DNA of 64,000 bases, taken from contig NZ_RBVY01000006.1 in NCBI RefSeq assembly GCF_004000215.1, positions 71,910 through 135,909 on the forward strand. Reading direction: 5' to 3'. This DNA comes from Nitratireductor alexandrii. Lineage in GTDB: Bacteria; Pseudomonadota; Alphaproteobacteria; Rhizobiales; Rhizobiaceae. The notes under the pieces were generated by a model. It was not told the DNA's origin, made no database searches, and saw nothing but the letters and a program-made list of their open reading frames with translations. This document shows positions 51,627 to 60,930 of this stretch, piece after piece (positions within the stretch are counted from its first letter, which is position 1; each line of letters begins with the position of its first letter). The position numbers were made by a program, and so were the translations under genes.

Positions 51627-52190
51627 CTACACGTCGCGCGCCGCCTCGGCCAGAAACGCGTAGGCGTACTCGGCGAAGGAACGCCACACCTCGACGTGGA
51701 AGGTCTGTTCGCCGGTGCGCCACAGCACGATCTCGACCTTACCCAGAACCGTGCGCGAGCAAGCCCCGACCGGAAAGGCGGCAAGCGACAAATCCTGCGG
51801 GCAGCCGGCGGCAAGACAGGCTTCCGCGCCTTCGCCGGCGACCAGGATCGCGACATTGCGATGCGACACGTCGACGGCCGAATGGAGCGCCTTCGCCCGG
51901 CCGGCGGCGGCCGGCAGATCGGCGCCGTCATCGTCGATCACCAACCATTCGTCCGGCCCCAGCCACAATGCGACCCGGCCGCCCGATTTCGCCCGTGCCG
52001 ATGTCTTGGGCTTGCGCGGAACACTGACGCCGAGCGCCCGCGAGACCGAGTTGAGAGCGTCCTCGCCCGCGCGCAGCGCAAGCCGCGCCGCCGGCGGTCC
52101 AGGCGTGACACTGACGTGCTCGCGGGTCGTCGACAGCCCGGCCAGCCTTTCGCGGCGCACCGCCGGTTCCTTGCTCGCCGCGTCAGCCAT
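51627..52190 (-). CDS. soxG: Sarcosine oxidase subunit gamma
   Basis: 187-residue gamma subunit of heterotetrameric sarcosine oxidase. It shows the SoxG features ARLALRAGEDALNSVSRALGV, RVALWLGPDEWLVIDD, VDVSHRNVAILVAGEGAEACLAAGCPQDLSLAAFPVGACSRTVLGKVEIVLWR and SFAEYAYAFLAEA. It overlaps the soxA end by eight bases; ATG 52190 is the best start. It is required for assembly of the tetramer with SoxA, B and D. Confidence 0.92.
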   Translation of the reverse strand: MADAASKEPAVRRERLAGLSTTREHVSVTPGPPAARLALRAGEDALNSVSRALGVSVPRKPKTSARAKSGGRVALWLGPDEWLVIDDDGADLPAAAGRAKALHSAVDVSHRNVAILVAGEGAEACLAAGCPQDLSLAAFPVGACSRTVLGKVEIVLWRTGEQTFHVEVWRSFAEYAYAFLAEAARDV

Positions 52191-55173
52191 GCACGCGCTC
52201 CCCTTGTTCGTCGAAGAAGACAGTCGATCCGATCTCCGCCTCGATCGCCCCGTCGGGCATCGGCACATAAACGGTTTCGCCGATCCGCTCGCGGCCGCCC
52301 GCGATTAGGGCGAGCGCGATCGAACGGCCGCAATTCTGCGACCAGTAGGACGAGGTGACGTGGCCGATCATCGTCATCGGCACCGTCTGGTTTGGGTCGG
52401 CGACGATCTGCGCGCCCTCCTCCAATACGATGTTCGGGTCCCGGGTTCTCAGGCCGACGAGTTGCTTGCGCCCGGCGGCCATCAGGTCGGGCCGCTTCAG
52501 ACCGCGTATGCCGACGAAATCGGTCTTCTTCTTGCCGATCGCCCAGGCAAGGCCGGCATCGTCGGGCGTCACCGTGCCGTCGGTATCCTGACCGACGATG
52601 ATGAAACCCTTTTCGGCACGCAACACATGCATGGTTTCGGTGCCGTAGGCGCAGGCGCCGTGCTTTTCGGCTTCCGCCCACAGCGCCTCCCACACCGCCT
52701 CGCCGTAATCGGCCGGGACATTGACCTCGAAACCCCGCTCGCCGGAAAACGACATGCGAAAGAGTCTGGCCGGCACGCCGCAGACCCGCCCCTCGCGCAC
52801 CGACATATGCGGCATAGCGGCGGCGTCGAGGTCGACGCCCTCAACGAACGGCGCGATGATGTCGCGCGATCTCGGACCCTGGACGGCGATCACCGCCCAT
52901 TGTTCCGACACAGAGGTCAGCCACACCTTTAGCTGCGGGAACTCGGTCTGGAGATAGTCTTCCATGTGATTGAGAACCCGCGCCGCGCCGCCGGTCGTGG
53001 TGGTGACGTGGAACCGGTCGGGCGCCAGCCGGCCGACGACGCCGTCGTCGTAGACAAAACCGTCCTCGCGCAGCATCACGCCGTAGCGGCAGCGGCCCGG
53101 CTCCAGCTTCTGCCAGGGATTGGTGTAAAGCAGCTCCATGAAGGCCGCCGCGTCCGGCCCCACCACCTCGATCTTGCCGAGCGTGGAGGCGTCGAACAGG
53201 CCGGCGGTCCGGCGCACGGTGGCACATTCGCGGTTCACCGCCTCGTGCATGTCCTCGCCCGGGCGTGGATAGTACCAGGGTCGTTTCCACTGACCGACAT
53301 CCTCGAACACCGCCCGCTGCTTTTCGTGCCAGCGATGCATGGCGGTCTTGCGCGTCGGGTCGAACAGCGCCCCGCGCGCCTGATTGACGATCGCGCCGAA
53401 AGTGACCGGCGTATAGGGCGGGCGAAACGTGGTCAGCCCGACCTCGGGCATCTCTTTGCCCAGCGCCTCGGCCGCGATCGCCAGCCCGTGCAAATTGGAC
53501 GTCTTGCCCTGGTCGGTGGCCATGCCGTTGGTGGTGAAGCGCTTGACGTGCTCGATCGAACGCATGCCTTCGCGCACCGCCTGGCGGATATCCTTGGCCG
53601 TGACGTCGTTCTGGAAATCGACGAACGCCTTGACCGCCGCCTCCGCACCCGCGCCTGGCGCAGCGCCGGGCATGCCGCCCGCCCAGCCCTCCGAGGTCTC
53701 CACGGCCGGCGCCTTGGCCGTCTTGCCCTTAGCGCCCACCGCCCGACCGACCCGTTCGCCCGCCGCGGCCGCCTCCTTGAGCGCGGCGGCGAGATCGTCG
53801 GTGCCGTTGCAGGCCCCGACCGACACGCAATGTTGCGGATAGGTATCCGGCAGGAAACGCTGCGAAGCAGGATCGAAGGCGACCTTGCCGCGCGACTGCG
53901 AATAAAGGTGAACCGACGGCGTCCAGCCGGAGGAGGTCAAGAGCGCGTCGATCGCGATCCGGCGCGACGGCCCGCCGGTGCGCGGCGCAACCGTCATGGA
54001 ACTGACCCGCGTCCGTCCGCCGACGCCGGTAACGGCCCGGCCCGGCAGCACGTCAATGCCGAGCCCGCGCGCCTCCTCGTAGAGCGCGCCCTTGGGTTTT
54101 TCGCGCAGATCGACGATCGCCGCGATCGCAACCCCGGCCCGTTTCAGGTCGATCGCCGCCGCATAAGCGGAATCGTTGCCCGCGTAGACGCCGACATTGC
54201 GGCCCACGCAGACCCCGTAATGATTGAGATAGGTACGCGCGGCCGAGGCCAGCATGATGCCGGGCCGGTCATTGTCGGCGAACACCATGTGCCGCTCGAT
54301 CGCGCCGGTCGCCAGCACCACCCGCTTGGCCCGCACCTGCCACAGGCGCTCGCGCGGCCGGTCAGCCGGGTCGGCCAGATGATCGCTGACGCGTTCGGCG
54401 AGCGCGACGAAATTCTGCGCATAATAACCGAAGGCGGTCGTACGCGTCAGCACGCGCACATTGTCCATGCCGGCGAGCCGCGCCGCGGCCTTTTGCGCCC
54501 AGTTCCAGCCCTCCTCGCCGTCGATGCGCGCGCCGCTTTCAAACCGCATCGCCCCGCCGGACGCGGCCTGCTCGTCGCAGAGTATGACCCGCACGCCGGT
54601 CTCTGCCGCGGCAAGCGCGGCCGCAAGCCCGGCCGCGCCGCCACCCACGACCAGCACTTCGCAATGGGCGTAGCGCGCGGCATAACGGTCGGGATCGGGT
54701 TGGTCGGGCGCCACGCCCAGCCCCGCCGCGGCACGGATCCCGGGTTCGTAGAGCGCCGCCCACGCCGCCTTCGGCCACATGAAGGTCTTGTAGTAGAAGC
54801 CGGCCGAGAAGAAGGGCGAGAACAGGTCGTTGACCGCGCCGACGTCGAAGGCGAGCGACGGCCAGCGGTTTTGCGACACCGCCGCCAACCCGTCATAAAC
54901 CTCCTGGACGGTGGCGCGTACGTTCGGTGTACGGCGCGCGGCGTCGCGGTGAACGCCCACCAGCGCGTTCGGCTCCTCCGCGCCCGCCGACAGGATGCCG
55001 CGCGGGCGATGATATTTGAACGACCGCCCGACCAGATGGACATCGTTGGCAAGCAGCGCGGAGGCAAGCGTATCGCCCTCCAGCCCCTGATAGGGACGCC
55101 CGTCGAAGGAGAAGGCAAGCCGCCCGGCTGCCGAAAGCCGCCCGGAGCCGGCGATGCGATTGGCTCCGACCAT
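52183..55173 (-). CDS. soxA: Sarcosine oxidase subunit alpha
   Basis: 996-residue alpha subunit. An N-terminal ferredoxin-like region (about 15-90), a NAD(P)-binding oxidoreductase domain (VLVVGGGAAGLAAALAAAETGVRVILCDEQAASGG, then VLATGAIERHMVFADND) and a C-terminal GcvT/T-protein tetrahydrofolate-binding domain (about 600-990, with VVGPDAAAFMELLYTN and EVNVPADYGEAVWEALWAEAEKHGA). The complex oxidises sarcosine to glycine, giving 5,10-methylenetetrahydrofolate and peroxide. Start overlaps the soxD stop by one base. Confidence 0.95.
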   Translation of the reverse strand: MVGANRIAGSGRLSAAGRLAFSFDGRPYQGLEGDTLASALLANDVHLVGRSFKYHRPRGILSAGAEEPNALVGVHRDAARRTPNVRATVQEVYDGLAAVSQNRWPSLAFDVGAVNDLFSPFFSAGFYYKTFMWPKAAWAALYEPGIRAAAGLGVAPDQPDPDRYAARYAHCEVLVVGGGAAGLAAALAAAETGVRVILCDEQAASGGAMRFESGARIDGEEGWNWAQKAAARLAGMDNVRVLTRTTAFGYYAQNFVALAERVSDHLADPADRPRERLWQVRAKRVVLATGAIERHMVFADNDRPGIMLASAARTYLNHYGVCVGRNVGVYAGNDSAYAAAIDLKRAGVAIAAIVDLREKPKGALYEEARGLGIDVLPGRAVTGVGGRTRVSSMTVAPRTGGPSRRIAIDALLTSSGWTPSVHLYSQSRGKVAFDPASQRFLPDTYPQHCVSVGACNGTDDLAAALKEAAAAGERVGRAVGAKGKTAKAPAVETSEGWAGGMPGAAPGAGAEAAVKAFVDFQNDVTAKDIRQAVREGMRSIEHVKRFTTNGMATDQGKTSNLHGLAIAAEALGKEMPEVGLTTFRPPYTPVTFGAIVNQARGALFDPTRKTAMHRWHEKQRAVFEDVGQWKRPWYYPRPGEDMHEAVNRECATVRRTAGLFDASTLGKIEVVGPDAAAFMELLYTNPWQKLEPGRCRYGVMLREDGFVYDDGVVGRLAPDRFHVTTTTGGAARVLNHMEDYLQTEFPQLKVWLTSVSEQWAVIAVQGPRSRDIIAPFVEGVDLDAAAMPHMSVREGRVCGVPARLFRMSFSGERGFEVNVPADYGEAVWEALWAEAEKHGACAYGTETMHVLRAEKGFIIVGQDTDGTVTPDDAGLAWAIGKKKTDFVGIRGLKRPDLMAAGRKQLVGLRTRDPNIVLEEGAQIVADPNQTVPMTMIGHVTSSYWSQNCGRSIALALIAGGRERIGETVYVPMPDGAIEAEIGSTVFFDEQGERVHG

Positions 55174-55493
55174 CAGCCTTTGTCCTTTCCGTCCGTCGCC
55201 GCGCCGGCGAATTTGGCTGCGTCCGGCTTCTTGCCGCCCGCCTTGTAGGTGGTGAAGAACCGGTCGCTCACCGTGTCGCGCACGGCGTTGAAGAAACGCC
55301 CGCAGCCATGGATGTGGCGCCAGCGCTCATAGGCGATCCCGCGCGGATTGGTGCGGATGAAGAAATAGCCCTCGAACGCCTCGTCGCTTTCGGCGCTGAT
55401 CTCGGCCGGCCGCGCGACATGCGCCTCACCGGCATGGCGGAACTCCAGTTCCGCGCGCTCTTCCTCACAATAGGGGCAGTGAATGAGAAGCAT
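55173..55493 (-). CDS. soxD: Sarcosine oxidase subunit delta
   Basis: 106-residue zinc-binding delta subunit. The Cys-x2-Cys (HCPYCEEER) and the later RWRHIHGCGRFFNAVRDTVSD provide the metal ligands. ATG 55493 is 13 bases after the stop of an unknown gene, and the stop overlaps soxA by one base. The C-terminal tail (KAGGKKPDAAKFAGAATDGK) is longer than in some homologues. Confidence 0.94.
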   Translation of the reverse strand: MLLIHCPYCEEERAELEFRHAGEAHVARPAEISAESDEAFEGYFFIRTNPRGIAYERWRHIHGCGRFFNAVRDTVSDRFFTTYKAGGKKPDAAKFAGAATDGKDKG

Positions 55494-55506
55494 CGCTTGC
55501 CGATCC

Positions 55507-55929
55507 TCACAATTCTCCCGGACCGAGCACGGTCCCGGGCGGCTGGTCGCAGAGACGTTCGCCGATCACCACATAGGGAGCGACGCGTTCGATCAGGGTC
55601 TCGATGCTGCCGGCCGGCGCAAACAGCGTCCGGTTGGCGATGTTGAGCACGGTCAGTTCGATCGGGTCGACCGAGAGGATCACATGTCGAGCGGCCTCCT
55701 CCTCGGTATCGGCCCCGTCGATGTCCTCGACAAAAATCGCCAGCGGCCGGCCGGCCGACCAGATGCAGGCGATATGTCCGGATGTCACCGAGAACGGCCA
55801 ACCACGTTCCCCGTCGGTACGCGCGATCGGCTGGACGCGCACCTCGTGCTCGTTCGGAAGGTGGAAGAAGTCCTGCTCCGAGGCGAAAAGGAGCGGCATG
55901 GCCACCACGACATCGGCCAGGCGCAGCAT
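55507..55929 (-). CDS. Unknown protein encoded inside the sarcosine oxidase operon
   Basis: 140-residue protein starting two bases after the soxB stop and ending 13 bases before soxD, so certainly in the operon. Sequence features: MLRLADVVVAMPLLFASEQDFFHLPNEHEVRVQP, RGWPFSVTSGHIACIWSAGRPLAIFVEDIDGADTEEEAARHVILSVDPIELTVLNIANRTLFAP. No signal peptide, membrane helix or metal motif is evident; the central half reads as a soluble alpha/beta protein. It is not one of the standard SoxB, D, A, G subunits and I do not recognise the family. It could be an accessory or regulatory factor for the oxidase. Confidence 0.72.
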   Translation of the reverse strand: MLRLADVVVAMPLLFASEQDFFHLPNEHEVRVQPIARTDGERGWPFSVTSGHIACIWSAGRPLAIFVEDIDGADTEEEAARHVILSVDPIELTVLNIANRTLFAPAGSIETLIERVAPYVVIGERLCDQPPGTVLGPGEL

Positions 55930-55931
55930 GG

Positions 55932-57185
55932 TCAGTGCGCCACGGCGGCCGCGGCCGCCTCGTCGATCAGCCGTCCGGTGCGGAAGCGCTCGAGCGTGAA
56001 CGGCGCGTTGATTGCGTGCGGCTCGTCGCGGGCGATGGTATGGGCGAAAACATGTCCCGAGCCCGGCGTCGCCTTGAACCCACCCGTGCCCCAGCCGCAA
56101 TTGACGTAAAGCCCCTTGACCGGCGTCTTGGCCAGGATCGGCGAGCGGTCGGGGGTCACGTCGACGATGCCGCCCCACGAGCGCAGCATCTTCATGCGCG
56201 TGAACATCGGGAACATCTCGCAGATCGCGTCGAGCGTGTGCTGGATGATGTGCAGCCCCCCGGTCTGCGAATAAGAGGTGTACTGATCGGTGCCCGCACC
56301 GATCACCAGTTCGCCCTTGTCGGACTGCGAGATATAAGCGTGCACCGTGTTCGACATCACCACGCAGGGAAAGCACGGCTTGACCGGCTCAGAGACCAGC
56401 GCCTGCAGCGGATAGCTTTCGAGCGGCATCCTGACGCCGGCCATGTCCATCAGCACGGTGGAGTGGCCGGCCGCGACCACGCCAACCTTGTTGGCGCCGA
56501 TAAACCCGCGCGCGGTCTCCACCCCGACGACCGCGCCGTCCGCGCCGCGGCGAATGCCGGTGACCGCGCAGTTTTGGATGATGTCGACGCCCCGCGCCGC
56601 CGCGCCGCGCGCATACCCCCAGGCGACGGCATCGTGGCGTGCGGTGCCGCCGCGCCGCTGCAGCGCCGCGCCCATTATCGGATATCGCGCATTGCCGGCG
56701 ATGTTGAGCGGCGGACAGAACGCCTTGGCGGCTTCGGGTGACAGCCATTCATTGTCCACGCCGTTCAGCCGGTTGGCGTGGATATGGCGCTTGAAAACCT
56801 GCACGTCGTGGACGTTGTGCGCCAGCATCATCACGCCGCGCGGCGAATACATGACATTGTAGTTGAGCTCCTGCGAGAGCCCGTCCCACAGCTTGATGGC
56901 GTGGTTATAGATGCCGGCGGATTCGTCGTAGAGATAGTTGGACCGGATGATCGTCGTGTTGCGGCCGGTATTGCCGCCGCCGAGCCAGCCCTTGTCCAGC
57001 ACGGCGATATTGGTGATGCCGTGCTCGCTGGCCAGATAATAGGCCGTCGCCAACCCGTGCCCGCCGGCGCCGACGATGACGACGTCGTAGGATTTTTTCG
57101 GCTCGGGCGACGACCACTGTGCCGGCCAGCCCTTGTGGCCGCGAAGCGCCTCGCGTGCGATGGCGAAAACGGAATAATTGCGCAT
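55932..57185 (-). CDS. soxB: Sarcosine oxidase subunit beta
   Basis: 417-residue flavoprotein subunit that carries the active site. The FAD motif is [52 protein letters not shown], followed by [17 protein letters not shown] and the C-terminal [33 protein letters not shown], including the region of the covalent-FMN His in this family. It is the first gene of the operon soxB-(unknown)-soxD-soxA-soxG-desaturase. The ATG is preceded by AGGCGG. A palindrome lies 90-107 bases upstream. Confidence 0.95.
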   Translation of the reverse strand: MRNYSVFAIAREALRGHKGWPAQWSSPEPKKSYDVVIVGAGGHGLATAYYLASEHGITNIAVLDKGWLGGGNTGRNTTIIRSNYLYDESAGIYNHAIKLWDGLSQELNYNVMYSPRGVMMLAHNVHDVQVFKRHIHANRLNGVDNEWLSPEAAKAFCPPLNIAGNARYPIMGAALQRRGGTARHDAVAWGYARGAAARGVDIIQNCAVTGIRRGADGAVVGVETARGFIGANKVGVVAAGHSTVLMDMAGVRMPLESYPLQALVSEPVKPCFPCVVMSNTVHAYISQSDKGELVIGAGTDQYTSYSQTGGLHIIQHTLDAICEMFPMFTRMKMLRSWGGIVDVTPDRSPILAKTPVKGLYVNCGWGTGGFKATPGSGHVFAHTIARDEPHAINAPFTLERFRTGRLIDEAAAAAVAH

Positions 57186-57607
57186 CGGCTGTCCGCCTCG
57201 AAACCTGTCCGACCACCGTCCGCGACGATCGTCGCAAGCGTATCCCTATCGACTTCGACGCCAAGTTTTTGCGCCAAATGCGACGGCATTTGCCGTTTTG
57301 CGTCAAGCCCGCCGACGCAAGCCGCCACGGCAGCCACCAATCCCTGCGCCGACGCCCCTCCCCCGGTCTGTCATGCCGTCGGCCAGGCGGGACAGACAGC
57401 GCTCGGTCAAGACACCAAAGCAACGTTGCTCCCGCGACGCGCCGATGGCCTTGCTGGCAACAGCTTAACCCTGCAACCGAATGCCTTTGACGCTGGACAA
57501 GACTTGGCGATTCTGCTATCAGCCGCTCCGTTTTGCAGCGATGTCGCTGCGGAGGCGTTTTTTGCTGATCACGCCTCAAGGATCGCAACCGACAAACAGG
57601 AACGCCC
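57186..57607. other. Divergent intergenic region soxB / rpsU
   Basis: 422 bases without a gene I can support. On the soxB side lies the CAAATGC/GCATTTG dyad (57275-57292). Towards rpsU, TTGACG at 57487 could be a -35 box, but no convincing -10 follows at 16-18 bases. Codon-like open frames here have no homology that I recognise. Confidence 0.5.
57275..57292. promoter_or_regulatory. Palindrome upstream of soxB, candidate operator
   Basis: CAAATGCGACGGCATTTG has perfect seven-base arms around GACG, 90-107 bases before the soxB start. No regulator gene is adjacent; a trans-acting factor is implied if functional. Confidence 0.4.
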
Positions 57608-57841
57608 GTGCAGGTACTTGTCCGCGACAACAATGTCGACCAGGCTCTTCGTGCATTGAAGAAGAAGATGCAACGCGAGGGTATTTTCCGCGAGATGAAA
57701 ATGCGCGGACACTACGAGAAGCCTTCACAGAAGCGTGCACGCGAGAAGGCCGAGGCGGTTCGCCGCGCGCGCAAGCTTGCCCGCAAGCGCGCTCAGCGCG
57801 AAGGATTGTTGTCTGGTCCGCGCGGTGCCGTGGCGCGTTGA
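57608..57841 (+). CDS. rpsU: 30S ribosomal protein S21
   Basis: 77-residue basic protein: [59 protein letters not shown]. This is the S21 family, involved in initiation on the small subunit. The Lys/Arg-rich C-terminus is extended by [11 protein letters not shown]. The start is GTG 57608 with AGGA six bases upstream. Single-gene unit preceding a lipoprotein gene. Confidence 0.95.
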   Translation: MQVLVRDNNVDQALRALKKKMQREGIFREMKMRGHYEKPSQKRAREKAEAVRRARKLARKRAQREGLLSGPRGAVAR

Positions 57842-57980
57842 TCGCGCCGCTATTTCGTCGATTTCGGGCGTTAGCAAGGGTGGGGCGATGAGAATCGCCG
57901 CCGCCTTTTTGCGTTTGGCGGCAGGCATTTTTCGAGAAACAGCACAACGGTCCTTGGGGCCGGACGGGGAACGGGGAAGC

Positions 57981-58823
57981 ATGCAGGCATATTCGGGCAA
58001 AACACGCGAAGGGCGGAGGTCGGCTACACCCTTCGCGGCTTTATTGTGCCTGGTGCTTGCGGGTTGCCAGTCGTCGGGGCCGGGCGCCGAAATCGCCGCG
58101 ATCGATACCGCCCAGGGGTCCGCGGAAAACATCGCCTCGCTGACGGCGGTCATCGAGCGCAGTCCGCGCGATGCCCAGGCCTATAATGTGCGCGGCTCCG
58201 CCTTCGGGCGGGCGGGCCGCTATCGCGAGGCGCTGGAGGATTTCGACACCGCTATCCGGCTGAACCCGTCCTACTACCAAGCCTATGCCAACCGCGCCCT
58301 CATCCACCGTTTCAAGGGCGACGACGGCAAGGCCGTGGCAGACTACAACAAGGCGCTGCAGCTCAACCCGAGCTATGATGCGGCCTATATCGGGCGCGGC
58401 AATCTCTATCGCCTGGCCGGCAGGACGCGCGAGGCTTTCGACGATTTCCAGCGCGCCATCCAGCTCGACACCACCGATCCGCGCGCCTATCACAATCGTG
58501 GCCTGCTCTATCAGGCGCAGGGCCAGCACAATCTGGCGCTCGAGGACTTTTCCACCGCCGTCTCGCTCGCGCCCAGTTCGGCCGAGCCCTATAATGGCCG
58601 CGGCGTGTCCTATCTCGCCCTCGGCGACGAGGAAAACGCCTTCGCCGACTTCAACACCGCCATCAAGCTCGACGGCGAGATCGCGGAAGGATGGGCCAAC
58701 CAGGCCCTGGTTTATGAACGGCGCGGCGAAAAGCAAAAGGCGATGCGTTCCTACCGCCAGGCCTTGAAGCTCGATCCCGAATACGGTCCCGCCAAGGCCG
58801 GCCTCGCACGCGTTCAAGGCTGA
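57981..58823 (+). CDS. Tetratricopeptide-repeat lipoprotein
   Basis: 280-residue predicted lipoprotein. The N-terminus contains TPFAALLCLVLAGCQSSG with a LAGC lipobox. Six TPR units of 34 residues follow from about residue 65 to the end, each with the AY..RG..Y...G....A..D...A..L.P pattern. Likely a periplasm-facing scaffold of outer-membrane or envelope assembly. ATG 57981 follows GGGGAACGGGG; ATG 57888 in the same frame is possible but would bury the lipobox. It lies 139 bases after rpsU. No partner is identified. Confidence 0.86.
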   Translation: MQAYSGKTREGRRSATPFAALLCLVLAGCQSSGPGAEIAAIDTAQGSAENIASLTAVIERSPRDAQAYNVRGSAFGRAGRYREALEDFDTAIRLNPSYYQAYANRALIHRFKGDDGKAVADYNKALQLNPSYDAAYIGRGNLYRLAGRTREAFDDFQRAIQLDTTDPRAYHNRGLLYQAQGQHNLALEDFSTAVSLAPSSAEPYNGRGVSYLALGDEENAFADFNTAIKLDGEIAEGWANQALVYERRGEKQKAMRSYRQALKLDPEYGPAKAGLARVQG

Positions 58824-58925
58824 GCCTACGTCCGGCGGCCTGCTCCTTGCGCCCGTCAAACCGTCACGCCGCACGGAACGCTATCGCGCCTCATCCGTTT
58901 AAGTCCCGAACAAGGAGACCAATGG

Positions 58926-59402
58926 ATGAAGACTTTTGTGATCGCCGCCATGGCCGGCCTGTTTGTCGCAGCACCCGCCTCCGCCCAGGAAGGCGTCAAA
59001 CTCGGCCTACTCGATTGCGTCGTTGAAGGCGGCGCTGGTTTTATCGTCGGCTCGACCAAGGATGTGAGCTGCACTTACAAACCGGCTGACGACACCAAAC
59101 CGACGGAAGCCTATTTCGGCGTCATCCGCAAATTCGGCCTCGATGTCGGCGTAACCGGCCAGTCGGTGATGCAATGGGTGGTGCTTGCACCGGCCGCCAA
59201 CGTTTACGAGCCGGGCGCCCTGGCTGGCGACTATGTCGGCGCCAGCGCCGAGGCCAGCGCTGGTGTCGGCGCTGGGGCCAACGTTCTGATTGGCGGATCC
59301 GGCGAGAGCTTTTCGCTGCAACCTGTGAGCGTCCAGACGCAGACCGGCGTCAATGTCGCGCTCGGCGTCAGCCGCTTCGAACTGCGTTCGGCGGCCGACT
59401 GA
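58926..59402 (+). CDS. DUF992 family exported protein
   Basis: 158-residue small exported protein with a Sec signal peptide (cleavage after APASAQ). The mature part fits DUF992: GVKLGLLDCVVEGGAGFIVGSTKDVSCTYKPADD, EAYFGVIRKFGLDVGVTGQSVMQWVVLAP and VLIGGSGESFSLQPVSVQTQTGVNVALGVSRFEL; two Cys could form a disulphide. The family is common in rhizobia and uncharacterised. ATG 58926 follows AAGGAG by nine bases; ATG 58922 is out of frame. Convergent with the transhydrogenase genes. Confidence 0.87.
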   Translation: MKTFVIAAMAGLFVAAPASAQEGVKLGLLDCVVEGGAGFIVGSTKDVSCTYKPADDTKPTEAYFGVIRKFGLDVGVTGQSVMQWVVLAPAANVYEPGALAGDYVGASAEASAGVGAGANVLIGGSGESFSLQPVSVQTQTGVNVALGVSRFELRSAAD

Positions 59403-59408
59403 AGTCGC

Positions 59409-59474
59409 TCGGCGCCGGCCGGCGCCGAACAGTCATGCAAACGACGACGGGCCGGTGCGCGCGCACCGGCCCGT
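59409..59474. terminator. Two perfect palindromes between DUF992 and pntB
   Basis: A 20-base perfect palindrome (59409-59428, arms TCGGCGCCGG) is followed by a 28-base one (59447-59474, arms ACGGGCCGGTGCGC). Both can form very stable hairpins on either strand and lie between convergent genes, so a bidirectional terminator is likely, though no clear T run is seen. Confidence 0.6.
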
Positions 59475-59522
59475 GTCATGTGATGGAGAAAATTGCGATA
59501 CGGCCGAAACGGCGAGGATCGC

Positions 59523-60920
59523 TCAGTGATCCATCGCCTTGACGATGTCCTCGGTCATCTTCTTGGCATCGCCCAGAAGCATCATCGTGCCGTCCTTGTA
59601 GAACAGGGTGTTGTCGATGCCGGCATAGCCCGAGCCGAGCGAACGCTTGACGAACAGGCAGGTGCGCGCCTTGTCGACGTCGAGGATCGGCATGCCGTAG
59701 ATCGGCGAGGATTTGTCGTCGCGCGCCGCCGGGTTGGTGACGTCGTTCGCCCCGATCACGTAGGCAACGTCGGCCTGGGCGAACTCGGAGTTGATGTCCT
59801 CCAGTTCGAACACCTCGTCATAGGGCACGTTGGCCTCGGCCAGGAGCACGTTCATGTGGCCCGGCATGCGGCCGGCGACCGGATGAATGGCGTACTTGAC
59901 CTCCACGCCGGCTTCCTTGAGCTTGTCGGCCATCTCGCGCAGCGCGTGCTGCGCCTGGGCGACCGCCATGCCGTAGCCCGGCACGATGATGACCTTTTGC
60001 GCATTCGCCATCAGATAGGCCGCGTCGTCGGCCGAGCCCTGCTTGACCGTGCGCTCGATGCCATCGTCCGCCGCCGCAGCGGTCTCGCCGCCGAAACCGC
60101 CGAGAATGACGGAGATGAAGGAGCGGTTCATGCCCTTGCACATGATGTAGGACAGGATCGCGCCCGACGAGCCGACCAGCGCACCGGTGATGATCAGCGC
60201 CAGATTGCCGAGCGTAAAGCCAATGCCGGCCGCCGCCCAGCCCGAATAGGAGTTGAGCATCGATACGACCACCGGCATGTCGGCGCCGCCGATCGGGATG
60301 ATGATCAGCACGCCGAGCGCCAGCGACAGCACCACGATCAGCCAGAAGACGGTCGTCGACTGCGTCGTCACCAGCATGATGATCAGCACCACCAGGCCGA
60401 TGGCCAGCGCCGCGTTCACCACGTGCCGCATCGGCAGCATGATCGGCTTGCCCGACATGCGCCCGTCGAGCTTGAGGAAGGCGATGATCGAGCCGGTAAA
60501 GGTGATCGCGCCGATGGCGACTCCCAGGCTCATCTCCACCAGAGCCTGGGCATGGATGGCCCCGACCTCGCCGATCCCGAAACTCTCGGGCGCGTAAAGC
60601 GCCGCCGCAGCGACCATCACCGCCGCCAGGCCAACGAGCGAGTGGAAGGCGGCGACAAGCTGCGGCATCGCCGTCATCGCGATGCGCTTGGCGATCACCG
60701 CGCCGAGACCGCCGCCGATCGCGATGCCGGCGACGATAAGCACGAACCCGCCAAAGGAGGGCGTGGCCAGAGCCAGCGTCGTTATGATGGCGATCGCCAT
60801 GCCGATCATGCCGTAGAGATTGCCCTGCCGGCTGGTGGTCGGGTGCGACAGGCCACGGAGCGCCATGATGAACAGCACGCCGGAAACGAGATAGAGGAAG
60901 GAAGCGAGGTTCACGCTCAT
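59523..60920 (-). CDS. pntB: NAD(P) transhydrogenase subunit beta, second copy
   Basis: 465-residue beta subunit: membrane domain (about 1-250) and NADP(H)-binding domain III ([87 protein letters not shown]). It is the third gene of the split set pntAA-pntAB-pntB typical of alphaproteobacteria; the pntAB stop lies 10 bases before it. Sequence clearly differs from the fused-type PntB at 10.8 kb. Confidence 0.95.
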   Translation of the reverse strand: MSVNLASFLYLVSGVLFIMALRGLSHPTTSRQGNLYGMIGMAIAIITTLALATPSFGGFVLIVAGIAIGGGLGAVIAKRIAMTAMPQLVAAFHSLVGLAAVMVAAAALYAPESFGIGEVGAIHAQALVEMSLGVAIGAITFTGSIIAFLKLDGRMSGKPIMLPMRHVVNAALAIGLVVLIIMLVTTQSTTVFWLIVVLSLALGVLIIIPIGGADMPVVVSMLNSYSGWAAAGIGFTLGNLALIITGALVGSSGAILSYIMCKGMNRSFISVILGGFGGETAAAADDGIERTVKQGSADDAAYLMANAQKVIIVPGYGMAVAQAQHALREMADKLKEAGVEVKYAIHPVAGRMPGHMNVLLAEANVPYDEVFELEDINSEFAQADVAYVIGANDVTNPAARDDKSSPIYGMPILDVDKARTCLFVKRSLGSGYAGIDNTLFYKDGTMMLLGDAKKMTEDIVKAMDH

Positions 60921-60930
60921 CGACTTGGCC

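Noticed and set aside
52966-55248. A 760-codon open frame on the + strand over soxA
   Set aside because: Antisense to soxA, which has full domain support; composition is His/Arg-rich and motif-free.
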